DNA of 64,000 bases from Asterochloris sp. CNOR1 (Eukaryota > Chlorophyta > Trebouxiophyceae > Trebouxiales > Trebouxiaceae). The position numbers and the translations under genes were made by a program. The notes beneath the pieces were generated by a model. The model did not search any database. It was not told the origin of the DNA and saw only the letters and a list, made by a program, of their open reading frames with translations. The stretch covers positions 2,170,001-2,234,000 of the forward strand of contig OZ017757.1 of assembly GCA_963969365.1 (NCBI GenBank), given 5' to 3'. Shown here one piece after another: positions 8,924 to 19,974 of the stretch; the stretch's first letter is position 1, and each line of letters begins with the position of its first letter.

Positions 8924-11880
8924 TCAGAGGTCCATAGAATTTGCCATGCCAAAGCGCGTGGAGCCGTCGTCACTGTCACTGTCTGGGTAGACAATGTAGC
9001 CCGCGGAGTCCTCCCTGGCCCCTGCAACTCTTATCACTTCAGTGAGCTGCCACCTCTGGGAAAGCATCTGGCACCCTTGGTATGTTTTCTTGCACAAGCG
9101 CTCAATACCTTAGAGTGCTCAACACCACAAAGCTGGGCCAGCAGGCAAGACGAGGCAGCAAAGCAGTCTCTCAACGGCAGACAGCCTCAAGCCTTGGCCA
9201 GAACAATTCATGTGCTGGCTGTTGCTTATTGAACAACAAGTCTGGCACAAACGAAACAAGGATGCTGTTTGCTGCCCTGCCATGACAACCTCTTGGCACT
9301 GCCCTGCTCATGCCCAAGCAACACTTTTGTGCACAGCTCTGCAGCAGACCGGGACCAGCTGAGACAAGCTGCTATATTCACCTGTCAATTTCGTGCTGCT
9401 GCCCTGGCAGGAGCTATGGGGCACAGCAGGAGACAAGCAGGGCACCCAGTTGCTGCCATGTTCACCTGTCACAGCCTTGCTGATGCCGCGACAGCTGAAG
9501 TACAAGATCTTCTTCCTCCTCTTATTGTAAAAGAAGAAGTTGAAAGACCAGACGTTGCCATCCTCAGCTGCAGTGCATCCAGCACACCTTGACAAGGGCA
9601 TTGTTATTTTCAAAAGCATGCACTTCCAACAAGTGGATGCAGGAAAGGCTGCAGCTTGAGGAGACCTCATGGTGATAGAAACAGGGGACGATCCCCCGCT
9701 AAAGCAGCCCATTTGCTCACCAAAAGGGTCGCTGTCAAGCTCTGCCTTGTAGCTGTACACAGCACAGTCTCTGAGCCCCTCCACCGCCTGCACACACAGC
9801 ATTCAAGCTGCTTTCCAGGTGCACAGTTGCAGCCGCCGCCTGTGACGGCCTTATACTGCGAGACTTCTGTAGCACAAGCCTTGTGCTGCTCAGGGCAAAG
9901 CAGGACGTTTTGTGCTTCTGGAAAAAGCAGCCTTAGATTGACTGGCCAGCAGAGGCAAGCACCATCGCACGTCATAGCTGTGAGGGAAAGCCACACGCAG
10001 TACAGCTGGGCGCAGTGCTTCGACAGGAAGCATGTAAGCTGCAGATCATGCAGCAAGTCCCCAGTGCACTCTCAGTGTGGATAGTGTGTGATGCAGCTAG
10101 GCAGCAATGGGCGCCCTAACCTCATCTATGGCGCTCCAGATGCTATCCAGAAACGGGGCATCTCCATACCCTGGAGTCCTCTCCCACACCTGAGCAGACA
10201 GGCCACAAGTTGTGAGCATCTCCATCAGCGCGGGGCAGGCTGCCCACCTCTAGCCACCACTTGAGAGGGGCCCTGACCATCAGACCGCTGGCCCCACCGC
10301 CAGGCCTCCTGTGCTGCCATGGATCTGAGCAGGACCATGCTCTGGCCCACCACATCTGATACTCCTCAAAACCCCTAGACATTGAGCCTCATGCAACACT
10401 CTCAAACAGCCTCACTGCAGCAGCTGCAAGGTGATGGCACCTGTCGCTTGCCTCTGGATTGCTCAGCAAGCGGCAGTGCCACCCCCACAGTGACAATGTT
10501 GTTCCTTGTGCAGACAAAGACAAGCCCAGACCACCTTGCACATAACCGCAAGCTTTGCAACCCACCCCTTGACCCCCAGCCTCACGTTTGTGAGCTGCCA
10601 TGCGGCTGACAGAAGCTGACAAAACGGGCTCAGTAGCCCACCTTCAGGTGCCCTGCCTCCGCTGTAGCAGTTCCCGCCTCTTTGCTGCTGTGGGCAGCTC
10701 ACAGAACCACATGTTTAGAGGGGAGCACTCCTTAGCTCTGCAGCCCTCACTCCTTACCATGGGGCTCATAACTATGAGCTGGCCGCACAAGCTGCCTGAC
10801 CCACCTTGGAGACCTCCAGCAGGTGCCCATCAATGGCCGCCTCCACTGTTGCAATCCCATCCTCCTTGCGGAAGTGGTGAGCCCTCAGCAGGCTGAAGTC
10901 ATAGTCTGGATAGATGTGGTTGAGTGTCAGGATGAGCAGCACCAGCGTCTTGCGGCTGCAGAAGAAGCCATTCATTGTGAGAAAGAGCAGCCTGGTGTGT
11001 GGTCTGCTCTGTGTTTCAGACTCTCTCTGTGTGAAGGCAGCAGCAGCATGCATTTGCGCCTGGAGGGTCTGCCAGGGGGTTTGATAGAAGACTTAGACAA
11101 GCATCTTCCAGACAGTTAATGGCAGCAAGCGGCAACAGACCTGATACAAATCCTTCCCGTAATAAGAGGCCCCCACCTGGTGGGATCTGCCAGAGGGCCG
11201 ACAGGCGACTTGGACAGCTCGACAGGGGAGCTGGACTCCTTGACAGTGTCCTCTAGGTTGTTTGACAGCTTCTTGTCAAGGCCTGCCAGCTTGCCTGCAG
11301 GAGGAGCAGTCATCCTACATGAGAACAGACCTTCTTGGCTCTAGCTTTTGAAGTTGATGCCGGGGCTCAAGCAGTGCATTTGCAGCGCCAACGTCCCCAG
11401 AGGTGCAGGTCAGCAGAGAGATGCGTTTCTGCTCTTTGCATGACGCAGGCTTCGCATCCTACGTGCCCACGAAATGTCATCTTGATGTTGTGCAGCCCTG
11501 AGGTGGGTGCTGAAGCAAGCAGTGCAGCCATGTGTGTCTAGCATGCTGCAGCATTGGGGGGCAGCCACGCAGTCCAAAAGCCACATCAAGCAACAAGTGC
11601 AGCATGCTGTGGCATTGGTCAAGACAGAGGCGGAGGTCATCCCTCAAAGCAGCGGGCTCAATGTCACAACTTGCGTGACAAGAAGCGCTGGCAAGCCTGC
11701 AGCTGCTCATATGAATGCGCAGCAAACAGGGGTAGATTCACAAGAAACAAAGCATGCAGCAGACTGCTTCATCTCACAGGAGTAGGCTTCCAGGTCTCCA
11801 TGAACATAGTAGTCACCGACATCGACGTTGTCCAGGAAAGTGGTGATTCTGGAGCATGACAGAAGCCACTTCAATGCAAG
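8924..11880 (-). CDS. MAF1: MAF1, repressor of RNA polymerase III transcription
   Basis: MAF1 is the TOR/PKA-regulated nuclear protein that binds Pol III and shuts down tRNA and 5S synthesis. Seven exons close in phase: 11880(?)-11778, 11294-11177, 10955-10805, 10189-10121, 9787-9721, 9567-9466, 9021-8924, giving about 233 aa, the size of plant MAF1. Family blocks in order: HGDLEAYSC; GLDKKLS; SRKTLVLLILTLNHIYPDYD followed by FS; SAIDE; YSYKAELDSDPF; and DGNVWSFNFFFYNKRRKK followed by ILYFSCR, the hallmark MAF1 block. The tail is acidic (PDSDSDDGS) and ends GMANSMDL. The residue aligned with the usual initiator Met is TTG (Leu) near 11874, so the true start is probably an unplaced upstream exon. 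The downstream introns are ordinary GT-AG. Confidence 0.93.
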
Positions 11881-12179
11881 CACAATGATGCACTGATGGT
11901 TAACACTTTGCAGAGTCTCGGGTGGTTGCAGCTCGATAGGCGATTGCTGGCTCCTCTCCGAAACGGCAGAGCCAGCCCTGTGCCCAGTGGTGAACAGGCA
12001 GTAATTGCTGCATGCCATTGTGTCGACACACAGTATACGTGCTTTGCAGTCAAAAGCAGAAGCAGCCAGCAGGCCATTCAGGACAGTTGATCCTGAAGCA
12101 AGGCAGACAGCAGAGTAAGTGAACCCAGAGCACAACCAGGGGCAGGCACTTTGTGCAGTTCCATAGAACATAGGCCAGA

Positions 12180-13767
12180 TATTAGCTTGACAACATCACA
12201 GTCCAGCAGCAGCCACAAGGGCCCACTGTGAGCCGCACCACAAGCAGCCCAGCCGCAGGTGGGTGGCATGTCTGGTTAACAGCCGTCCCTCAACTGCACT
12301 TGCTGTCAGGACGCAGTCATGCAGCACCTCCACAGTCAGGCTGTGCTGTCTCATGACTGGTGCTGAATGCATTGCATGCCATTTGTTCTGCGCCTGGTCA
12401 TCCCTCACTGCAGCTTGAGCTGGAGTCGAAAGTGGTCTTTACGACTGGTGCTACTCCCCCCAGTCTTCAAGCCTTGCTGCCTCCCAAAGGGACGGGTCTT
12501 TTTGAGTTGAGGCCTGCTTGCTGCAGCCTGCTCACCTGGCCGGGGATGCACACAATGCAGGCAACAGGCCTGCAGAACCAGGCCTGCTCCCCGGCAAGGG
12601 AGGTCCAGTGCGCACCCATGAGCATGCAGGCCGGCAACCGCTGCTCACCTGGCAAGGGATGCACATTCAGCCTCTTTCATGACCTAGCCCTGGACACGGC
12701 TGCTCTGATGCAGGCATGCCTGGCAATTACACTGCTGGTGCTGCATGGTGGGGGGTATCTGGAAGCAGTCGCAGCAGTGCCTGCACACAGGAAGAAGCAG
12801 CAGACGGCTAAGATGGGCACAACATCCTGGGCTGCTCGGGGGCACAAGTGAGTGTATCACTGCACAGGCACCAGTTTCGCCAGCATCTGGAAGCCCAGCA
12901 ATGCCTGCTTGCAGCAGCGTGGGAACGGGCTGCAGGGCAAGACACAGAGTTCCCTCCACTGCTGCAGACCGTGTCCCTGCCTGGCGCTTAGTAAGCCAGA
13001 CCACTCAAGAGAAGGGTGCTGCAGAGCGCTCAGTGATTCAGACCATCCAGGAAAAGGCTATAAGGCCAGCCAGCCTGTCTTGGATGGGTCACCAGGCCAG
13101 TCCTCTGCTAGAGTCCCCAGCAGGCGCTGCGTCCCATAGTTGCAAGTGGGGCAGCTCATGAAGGCACTGCATGAAATTTAGGCTGTGCAACGCTCAAGCA
13201 ATGTGCACACCCCATGCCTGCCAAAATTTGCAAGCAGGTGTCAAGAGGTGGGCAGCTCAGCTGTACTGCCTGGCGTCCAGGACTGAGTGCGATGTCGTGC
13301 ATCAGCTGCCTGGCATCTGGTCAGGGAGCATCCCATGCAGTGCCGAGCAGAACCACAAATTGTTTGAAAGGACCCACAAACTGGAAGATGCCGTTCCCTC
13401 TCACAATCTCGAGGCTCAGGGCTCTGCAAACTCTCACATGAGCTTTATGCATGCAGCCCCTAGGGCCAATGTGGGCTCAGTGGTGCAGGCCCCACCTGTA
13501 CATACACAAAGGGGGCTGAAGGCCACTCCCTCTCAGACTTGGAAGCCCAAGTCTGGATGATGACTTCCTGAGCTGGCTCCCGAGCGTCCCAAGTCTTTTT
13601 CTGCTGAGTAGGAAGCGCGCACTGGAAGGCTGTTAGTGGAAAGCCCGTCTGCAGGCCTGGATTGCGCCCAAAGTTGAGGACCGAAACCCTTCAAGGGCTC
13701 CACTCTGGACTCATAACACTGGGCAGCACAGCGACCCGTGCCAGCACCATGCTGTAAGATCAGCTGC
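12180..13767. other. intergenic stretch between MAF1 and the methyltransferase gene
   Basis: No convincing exon was found. The region lies between the divergent 5' ends of MAF1 and the SUMT-like gene, so it may hold the missing first exon of MAF1, UTRs and promoters. A short direct repeat is visible: CTGCTCACCTGGC followed by gggatgcaca at about 12529-12552 and again at 12641-12664. Confidence 0.4.
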
Positions 13768-15446
13768 ATGCATAGCAGGTGCCTTGCTGTGCATGTGGGC
13801 AGTGCCCCCAGGACCCACAGAGGAATGATGTGTTGTGCGGCACAACAGCCAGGCAAGGCCTGGCTGGTGGGGGCAGGGATTGGTTCCTCGACTGACCACC
13901 TGACATGCAAAGCAGCCAGGCTGGTGGCGCAGGCTGAGGTGTTGGTGTACGATGACCTTGGAGCTCAGGTGCATGTTCATGTCTTCTGATCAGCTCCAGC
14001 AAGCTACCCTAGATCAGATTCTGCCCTGCGGCGTACCTAGCTGGGGCTCAGTCTGAGAGTGGTGCCCACTCGTCACCCCTTCAATTGACATCTGATATAA
14101 AGTCATCTGCCTGCAGGCCATTGTTGAGGAGCTGGCCAGCCCAGGTGGTGAGAGGCACTTTGTCGGCAAACGTGGAGGCATGAAGAGCGCGCGGCAGGAG
14201 GACATAAACAAACTGCTGGTCCGCCTCTGTCAGGAGGTGGGCTCAGGGCAGACTGCCTGCTTAGGTAGCATGCAGGTGGTGCAGCAAGCCCAGGAGTGCA
14301 TGCCTCTAAGACCTGCTCCGCCACAGAAAGGAGGGTCTCTGGTGCCTGTTCTAGAATCGACCTGCACATCTGACCTCCATGAGAACTAAGCACCACTTCT
14401 GCATCTGCTGGCAGAGTTCTCATGTCGCTGATCATCTGCACTGATTTCGAGGCCAGCCGCACCAAAAGTAAATGCTGTGCAGGGCAGGGGAAGCAGGTCG
14501 TCCGCCTGAAAGGGGGCTGCCCATCCGTGTTCAGCCGAGTGGGCAGCGAGATGCAGGCGCTGCAGGCTGCCGGCATCCCATATGAGCTGGTGCCTGGTGT
14601 CAGCTCGGCTCTGGCCGCTCCCTTGCTAGCAGGTCAGGCCATGCGGACTCATCAGGCTGTTTGGGGCCTACGCTGTGCTGGCACAGCCCTGTCACTTGTA
14701 TCGTTGGCAGACCATGGCATGCTGTGCTGTCAGCTGTCTGATGCCGGCTGACTACTGGCAGCTTGCCTGACGGCAGGCCCTGCCACACTGACATGTTGAA
14801 ATGCCTGTTGAAATACATTCTCTGGTGCTGGTAGAGACGATCTGTGTAAAGGCTACCCAGGTGTCTAAGCCACAGTGGGATGCAGACACTGATGCTTTTC
14901 CCCTGTTGGGTCCTGACTACCAATGCAATTTGCTCCTTTGCTGTCTGCAGGCTTCCCACTGACGGACACCACACTCAGCACCTCCTTCACTGTGGCCACT
15001 GCGCATGATCCGGCCAGCATGGACTGGCAGACCTTGGCCAGAGCTGGCACCCTAGTCCTGCTCATGGCCGGTAGCAATGTGGCAGCCATCATGGAGCACC
15101 TGCAGACCGCGGGCAGACCAGCAAATGAGCCAGTAAGCTGCCTGAGGGTGTGCTGTCATGCCGTAGCACAGAACAGTCTGCCATGCAGATGCCACTGAGC
15201 ACCAGTGAGCTTGGCGCTTTGCCTGCCCCAGGCAGGGACCCATTCCTCCCAGGACGCATTGAATCTTGTGCCTGCCCAGACCTCACTTCCCTACCCCGCC
15301 TGCAGGTGGTTGTCATTCGTGCGGCCGGGACTGAGGAGCAGCAAGTCTGGCGGGGCTCAATTGCATCCATTGCCGAGCAAGTGGCATCCCAGAAATTATC
15401 ACCCTGCATCGTCTGTGTAGGGCATGTCTCCTCCTTCGTTGCATGA
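13768..15446 (+). CDS. uroporphyrinogen-III C-methyltransferase-like protein (SUMT/UPM1 family)
   Basis: SUMT adds two methyl groups from SAM to uroporphyrinogen III, the first step to siroheme, normally in the plastid. Exons 13768-13968, 14117-14236, 14488-14632, 14951-15132 and 15306-15446 join in phase to 262 aa. Motifs: KAWLVGAG (about residues 30-37), [21 protein letters not shown] (83-88), VVRLKGG (about 111-117), [24 protein letters not shown] and a C-terminal VGHVSS. The first in-frame ATG is used; it leaves a Cys/Arg/Ser-rich lead that could be a plastid transit peptide, and a later Met pair starts at 13825. Two normally rigid motifs are altered: GPGD reads GIGS, and GGDPFVFGRGGEE reads [13 protein letters not shown], so it may be a divergent or non-canonical member of the tetrapyrrole methylase family. 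Confidence 0.85.
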
Positions 15447-15526
15447 TTAAATGGTCTGACACCCTGAGGCGCCCATTCTCAGAGCTATTTCATGTGGTCC
15501 GTTGCCGTTCTAAAGCCAGAGAGGTA

Positions 15527-18500
15527 TCAGGAGATTTCTGGGACAGCAGCCTCAATGGGCCTGATGTAAAGTTCAGGGAATTGACCCCGCTGATCTGTAG
15601 TCCCGTTGGGGGAGTCCCATGCCTGGAAGCTGATGCGAACTCCTGTAAGATGCAGTGATAGCTTCAGGACAAGCCATGCAGCAAGCACAGTGCTGTGCTA
15701 GGCAGAACACAGCAGCTGTTCATCAACAAAGCGCGTATGCATAAGAACTCATCTGATGAGCAAAGCAGAGCACAGTCTCACCTCCTGCAATGACTTCATC
15801 CAGGCAGTTTTCACAGCAGTGCGATTCTGTGCCCTGCAAAGCACGCAAGGGAGTCACTCCACATGTTTATGACACACAATGCTGTGGAGAGCCCTGTGAT
15901 GACGAGTACAGGCACAAATGACAAGGCTGTCAAATAGTGGTATTGCAAGCAATGATGTTTGTGGCCCTGGCAGTGCCCAGGCAGGCTGCAGCACCGCAGC
16001 AAACGTTTGTGAAGGTGCCTTCCAGCAGGACGTCCTAGCAAGCAGGCTCCTTCACAGGCACCTCAGGCAGTGCCAGAGGGCACAGTAGTCACCTTGATGT
16101 AGGCGCTGATCATGTATGCCTTACTGGGCAGGAGGAGTTGCGGCCTGGGCAGCATGAGCTTCAGAACCTGTCCGTCGTACTTGGTGAAGCTCTGCGCTGC
16201 CTGCTGCAGCTTCGCCACCACTTTGCCAGGGTCCTCAAGAGCCACCTGCAAGCCATACAGATGTGAATGCTGAGTGGCTGCCATCACTGTGGCAATGTGA
16301 GCATGCTTGCACTCCCACCTTGAGCTGCATACCCAGTAGCCTGTGAAGCGCCACAAACAGACATTTGAAAGGATCATCGTGCCCTCTGAAATGCAGGCTA
16401 GCACCAGCATGCAGTCCTTAGCTGGACATTCACCTCAAGCAGGTCCAGCTCTGCTGAGTGGGCTGCACCAGGCCTGCACAGCCCCCTGCCCAGCAGCTGG
16501 CAAGGCCTGTCCACTGTGACACATTCAGGAAACCCATCTTGGCAGAGCAGGGCTGCCCCAGCCAGACAAGTTGCTGGACCTGAAGTTAAGCCTGTCTCAG
16601 AGCGCATCAACATGTCAACAACCACGCAAAAGGTGCATGCTTCTCAGTACCCAGCTCAGCAAAGGCGCCAGCAGTCTCGTGCAGTGACTAAGTCTGTCAC
16701 CAGAGGGAAACAGTGAGCACTCATCCCAACCAGGTCCAGCTCAGCAGCCTGGGCCGCATCTTCCCCGCCGACCCCTGTCTCAGCAGCTGCCAGGCAACAA
16801 GGGCCCACAGGTTATCCTCAACAGTGGCTTGCTCTTGACACGCAGGCTGGCTTCACAGCCAGCCCTCAGGCGTGGATCACCTCAAGCAGGTCCAGCTCTG
16901 CAGAGTAGGCCGCATCGGTCCCACAAAGCCCCACCCCCAGCAGCTGGCAGGGCCGGTCCACTGTGAACACAATGTCGTCGCTGCCATCCTCGTACATCCA
17001 GGTGTCCTCAGTGTTCATGCATGACATGCGCTGGGCTGTGACGACCGAGTACTGCGGCAGCAGAGGCAGCTGTGTTGAGAAATTGCTGTAAGCTGGCATT
17101 GGTCTTGGATGCAAAGGTCAGCCTCGTAACAACTGGGTAGCAACAGGGGCAGCTGCCTAGGGACATTGTCCCATTAGGGGTCAAGCACGACAAGCGCAGG
17201 GCAGCAGCAAGTGCAGAGGGCTGCAATGATTAGACACTGCAGTGGTGGCAGCTGGCCGCAATGAGTGAACAGTAGACCAAAAGACCAACAGATTGCGAAA
17301 CCTTAGTTCTGCAGCGTCAGGGGCTGGTACCATTGCAGCCAGGGTCTGATGAGTCAGAGCGCCCCTTCAGGCACTCACAGGGTAGCGATCGATCTGCTCC
17401 ACCAATTCTGTCAGGCCATAGTATTCAGCCTCAGCTCGCAGTTCCAGGAGGTACTTCCAGTCAGTGCCATCTGCGGGGTAGGCTAAAGTGCCATCCTGCA
17501 TCACGGTGGTGGCTGCACGGGTTCAGGCAACCCAACCAGTGGTGGGGAGCAGGCAGCAAAAGGCAGGAGGAAAGGGTGTCGTTTGACATGATCGCAATCA
17601 AAGAACTGGCTTGCCACACTGACAGGTGCAGGCTGGGAAACTTGTAGGCAGACTTGCCAGCTTGACATGCTGACCACTGCTCACCCTGAGATAGTTCAGG
17701 ACCCTGCAGCAGGGGATAATCCATTCTGTGAGTGTATGCCAGCCCCAGCTGCAGCTCACACAAATGAGAGGCAAAGCAGAGCACAGTGGAACATGATTGA
17801 ACTCCCTCACTCTGCAAAGTGCCTGCCATCTCTGTCAACGAAGATTACCCCATTCTGCAGCAGCAGCATGTCACTGGTCAGTAAGGGGGCCAAGCAACAA
17901 GGCCCAGCCCAGGCACAGCGACTCAGCAAAGGCACAGGCGCAACAGTCTTAGCAAAGAGAGCAGAGGCACACCAGGTCGTCTCAGGATACAGCATCAGCA
18001 CCAGCACAGCGTAGCAGCTCAGGTCTAGGCACAGGCATGGCTGAAGACTTTAAAGCTCTCCGGTCTCTTGGTGTCCCTCATGCCAGTCAGGCCAGAGTAC
18101 ATGTATAGCCTAAAACCTCTCACCCACAGCTAGGTAATGCTGCCTGCCCAGCTGCACTCCGCCATCATCTCACCAGCACCCTCACTCAAGCAGGACTGCA
18201 TGACACACCTCATCAGGCCGCAGGGTGTGGCGCCCGCTGAACATGGCCGTGAACAGAGAGGGCTCAGCGGCATTTCTCAGCGTGGCTACCGTGGTGGTGT
18301 ATGACACTCCTCCCACATTCAGCCTCACGACCTCCCTGTCCTCGAAAACCTGCAGGACCTGACACCTGTATGCCTGTGTTGAAAGCAACTGCAGACTCAC
18401 AGCTTTGTGCATGTTGAGCAGGCCTGCAGCCTGGGGAAATCCGGCACTCTGCATGCCTGTAGCCTGCCGGGGATCTTGCACACAAGCCTACCCCACAGCA

Positions 18501-18792
18501 GGACTTGGTCATGGGAGCTTCTCAGCACTGTGCCAGGCCAGGCATTGCGTGTGTTTGCACCCTTCTGAAGCAGTCAGTCATGATGTGATGGAGTGGACGA
18601 CACCTGTGCTATTCTCGATTTCTCCTGATCCAAAGCTGCACGCTCAGCTGCCAGCTTGTCCCGCTCCTCCTTCAGGTTCTGATGCTCCTGGTTCAGGAAT
18701 GCCACCATCTGCTGCAGGTCAGTCTGGTAGCTGCAGCTGCTGGCATTGAACTGTGCCACAGTCCCTGTCACCGTTTCGTCCTTCGCCTCCAT
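15527..18792 (-). CDS. T1/BTB (KCTD-type) and PHR-domain protein
   Basis: Nine exons close in phase to 333 aa: 18792-18604, 18349-18209, 17854-17811, 17703-17685, 17495-17379, 17051-16881, 16245-16093, 15833-15782, 15642-15527. Residues 1-63 end in a predicted coiled coil (LKEERDKLAAERAALDQEK). Residues about 66-169 form a T1-type BTB domain: VVRLNVGGVSYTTTVATLRN, FSGRHTLRPDE, VIFVDRDGRHF, VLNYLR, YYGLTELVEQI. Residues about 170-333 match the PHR domain: VFTVDRPCQLLGVGLCG, YSAELDLLE, VLKLMLPRPQLLL, SYS-like ESHCCENC, and a C-terminal SPNGTTDQRGQFPELY. T1-BTB proteins commonly act as cullin-3 adaptors, so a ubiquitin-ligase substrate receptor is a reasonable inference. One exon is only 19 bp. 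Confidence 0.88.
16437..16800 (-). repeat. two decayed copies of a PHR exon edge inside an intron
   Basis: The 3' end of exon 6 (16881-16960, encoding DRPCQLLGVGLCG...AELDLLE plus its donor) recurs at about 16437-16515, still readable as DRPCQLLGRGLCRPGAAHSA. A more degraded copy lies at about 16733-16800. Both lie in the following intron in the same orientation. Confidence 0.75.
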
Positions 18793-19313
18793 GCTGGGGA
18801 CGTGCTGGGCTTTTGAGCGCTTGGGTCCCTAGTTGCTGCAGGTGCTGTGTGATCACATTGAACCTGTACCAAGAGCAATACCGCCAGGTCAGGCCTACTT
18901 CTCATGAGGGCATGACAGGGAGAACACAGCAGGGGAGAACCATATGCAGGCATTTTGACACGGAAGAATTGCTCAGCAGGCATGCGGACCTCATTGCACG
19001 CTGTGGCCAAACCTCAAGAGCATTTGCCTTGCGCAGTCCTCCAGATGGAGCAGGTTCAGCCAGGGATACGAAATTCTGCTGGCTGTGTGACCTGATCGAG
19101 TAAACTTGCTGAGACTGGCCTGTAGAGCACGATTAGAGGAGTTGATCTGGCACCCTGAGAAAGCCTGCCGCTGAGTTGCCCTGAGTCTGGCGCAAAGGTG
19201 GGATCTGTGTGGGCTGCAGCTAGCTTCGAGGCCTGCAGTATGGTACCCTCCGCCAGGCTATTAAGTGCGTTTGAACACTACACTGCCATGCTGCAGGACG
19301 CAGGCGTCCAAAC
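18793..19313. promoter_or_regulatory. divergent intergenic region between the BTB-PHR gene and SNRPG
   Basis: About 520 bp separate the two divergent start codons. I see no gene and no recognisable regulatory motif. By position it should contain both promoters and 5' UTRs. Confidence 0.4.
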
Positions 19314-19715
19314 ATGCCCAAGGTTGCTCCACCAGAGCTTAAGGGCTTCATGGACCACAGGTGACCCTCTGGGGCAGCCAGTCTTGGCCTTTTTTGAAAT
19401 AGTTGCTCACCCTTCCATGTGTGCAGGTTAACAGTGGCCTTGAATGGCAATAGGAAGGTCACAGGCACCCTGCGGGGCTTTGACCAGTTCATGAACATTG
19501 TGCTGGACCAGACTGTAGATGACAAGACACACACAGAGATTGGCATGGTGGTGGGTGCTCATGTCTGGTGCTCTGCTGCCACGCTATTGCCTCCAGCTTC
19601 GCACCATCTTGCCTGTGCATTCTGGACATGCTGCAGTGGTTTCAGTAGCGGCTTGATGCTGCAGGTGGTGCGAGGCAACTCCATAGTCACCATTGAGCCT
19701 CTTGATCGCATCTGA
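19314..19715 (+). CDS. SNRPG: small nuclear ribonucleoprotein G (Sm protein G)
   Basis: SmG is one of the seven Sm ring proteins that assemble on U1, U2, U4 and U5 snRNAs for pre-mRNA splicing. Exons 19314-19360, 19427-19550 and 19665-19715 join in phase to 73 aa; animal and plant SmG have about 76-80. The start PPELKGFMDH is characteristic. Sm motif 1 follows (LTVALNGNRKVTGTLRGFD, then QFMNIVLD), and Sm motif 2 is VVRGNSIVTIEPLDRI, close to the canonical RGNSI of SmG. Nothing is missing. The gene is convergent with the ribosomal protein S13 gene. Confidence 0.95.
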
Positions 19716-19974
19716 GAAGCTGGGCAGCTCATCTACAGCCTCTAGAAGAAGCAGATCAGCCACAGCCTTCAAGGCAGCACTCAGTACCCCGCTTGTTCCT
19801 GTGGGTCATGTTCTGAGGCTACGCCAGCCTGAATGCATGCCACACTGCTCACAACTCATCAACAGTAATGTCAAGCAGCATTACCAGGCAACATTCAAGA
19901 GCAACATGCTCACGTGGTCAGCCAAAACTTAGACAAAGAAACTCAGGGACAGAGACAAGCTAGCAGAAAGCTCT

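Noticed and set aside
8457-8990. 177-codon plus-strand frame
   Set aside because: It overlaps the final MAF1 exon in antisense and has an unnatural Cys/His-rich composition with no homologous block.
12684-13161. Overlapping open frames between MAF1 and the SUMT-like gene
   Set aside because: Open on both strands with Cys/Trp/Pro/Gln-rich translations typical of non-coding GC-rich DNA here, and no family motif.
13738-13767. Ten extra N-terminal residues for the SUMT-like protein
   Set aside because: The codon at 13738 is GTG, not ATG. The first in-frame ATG is at 13768.
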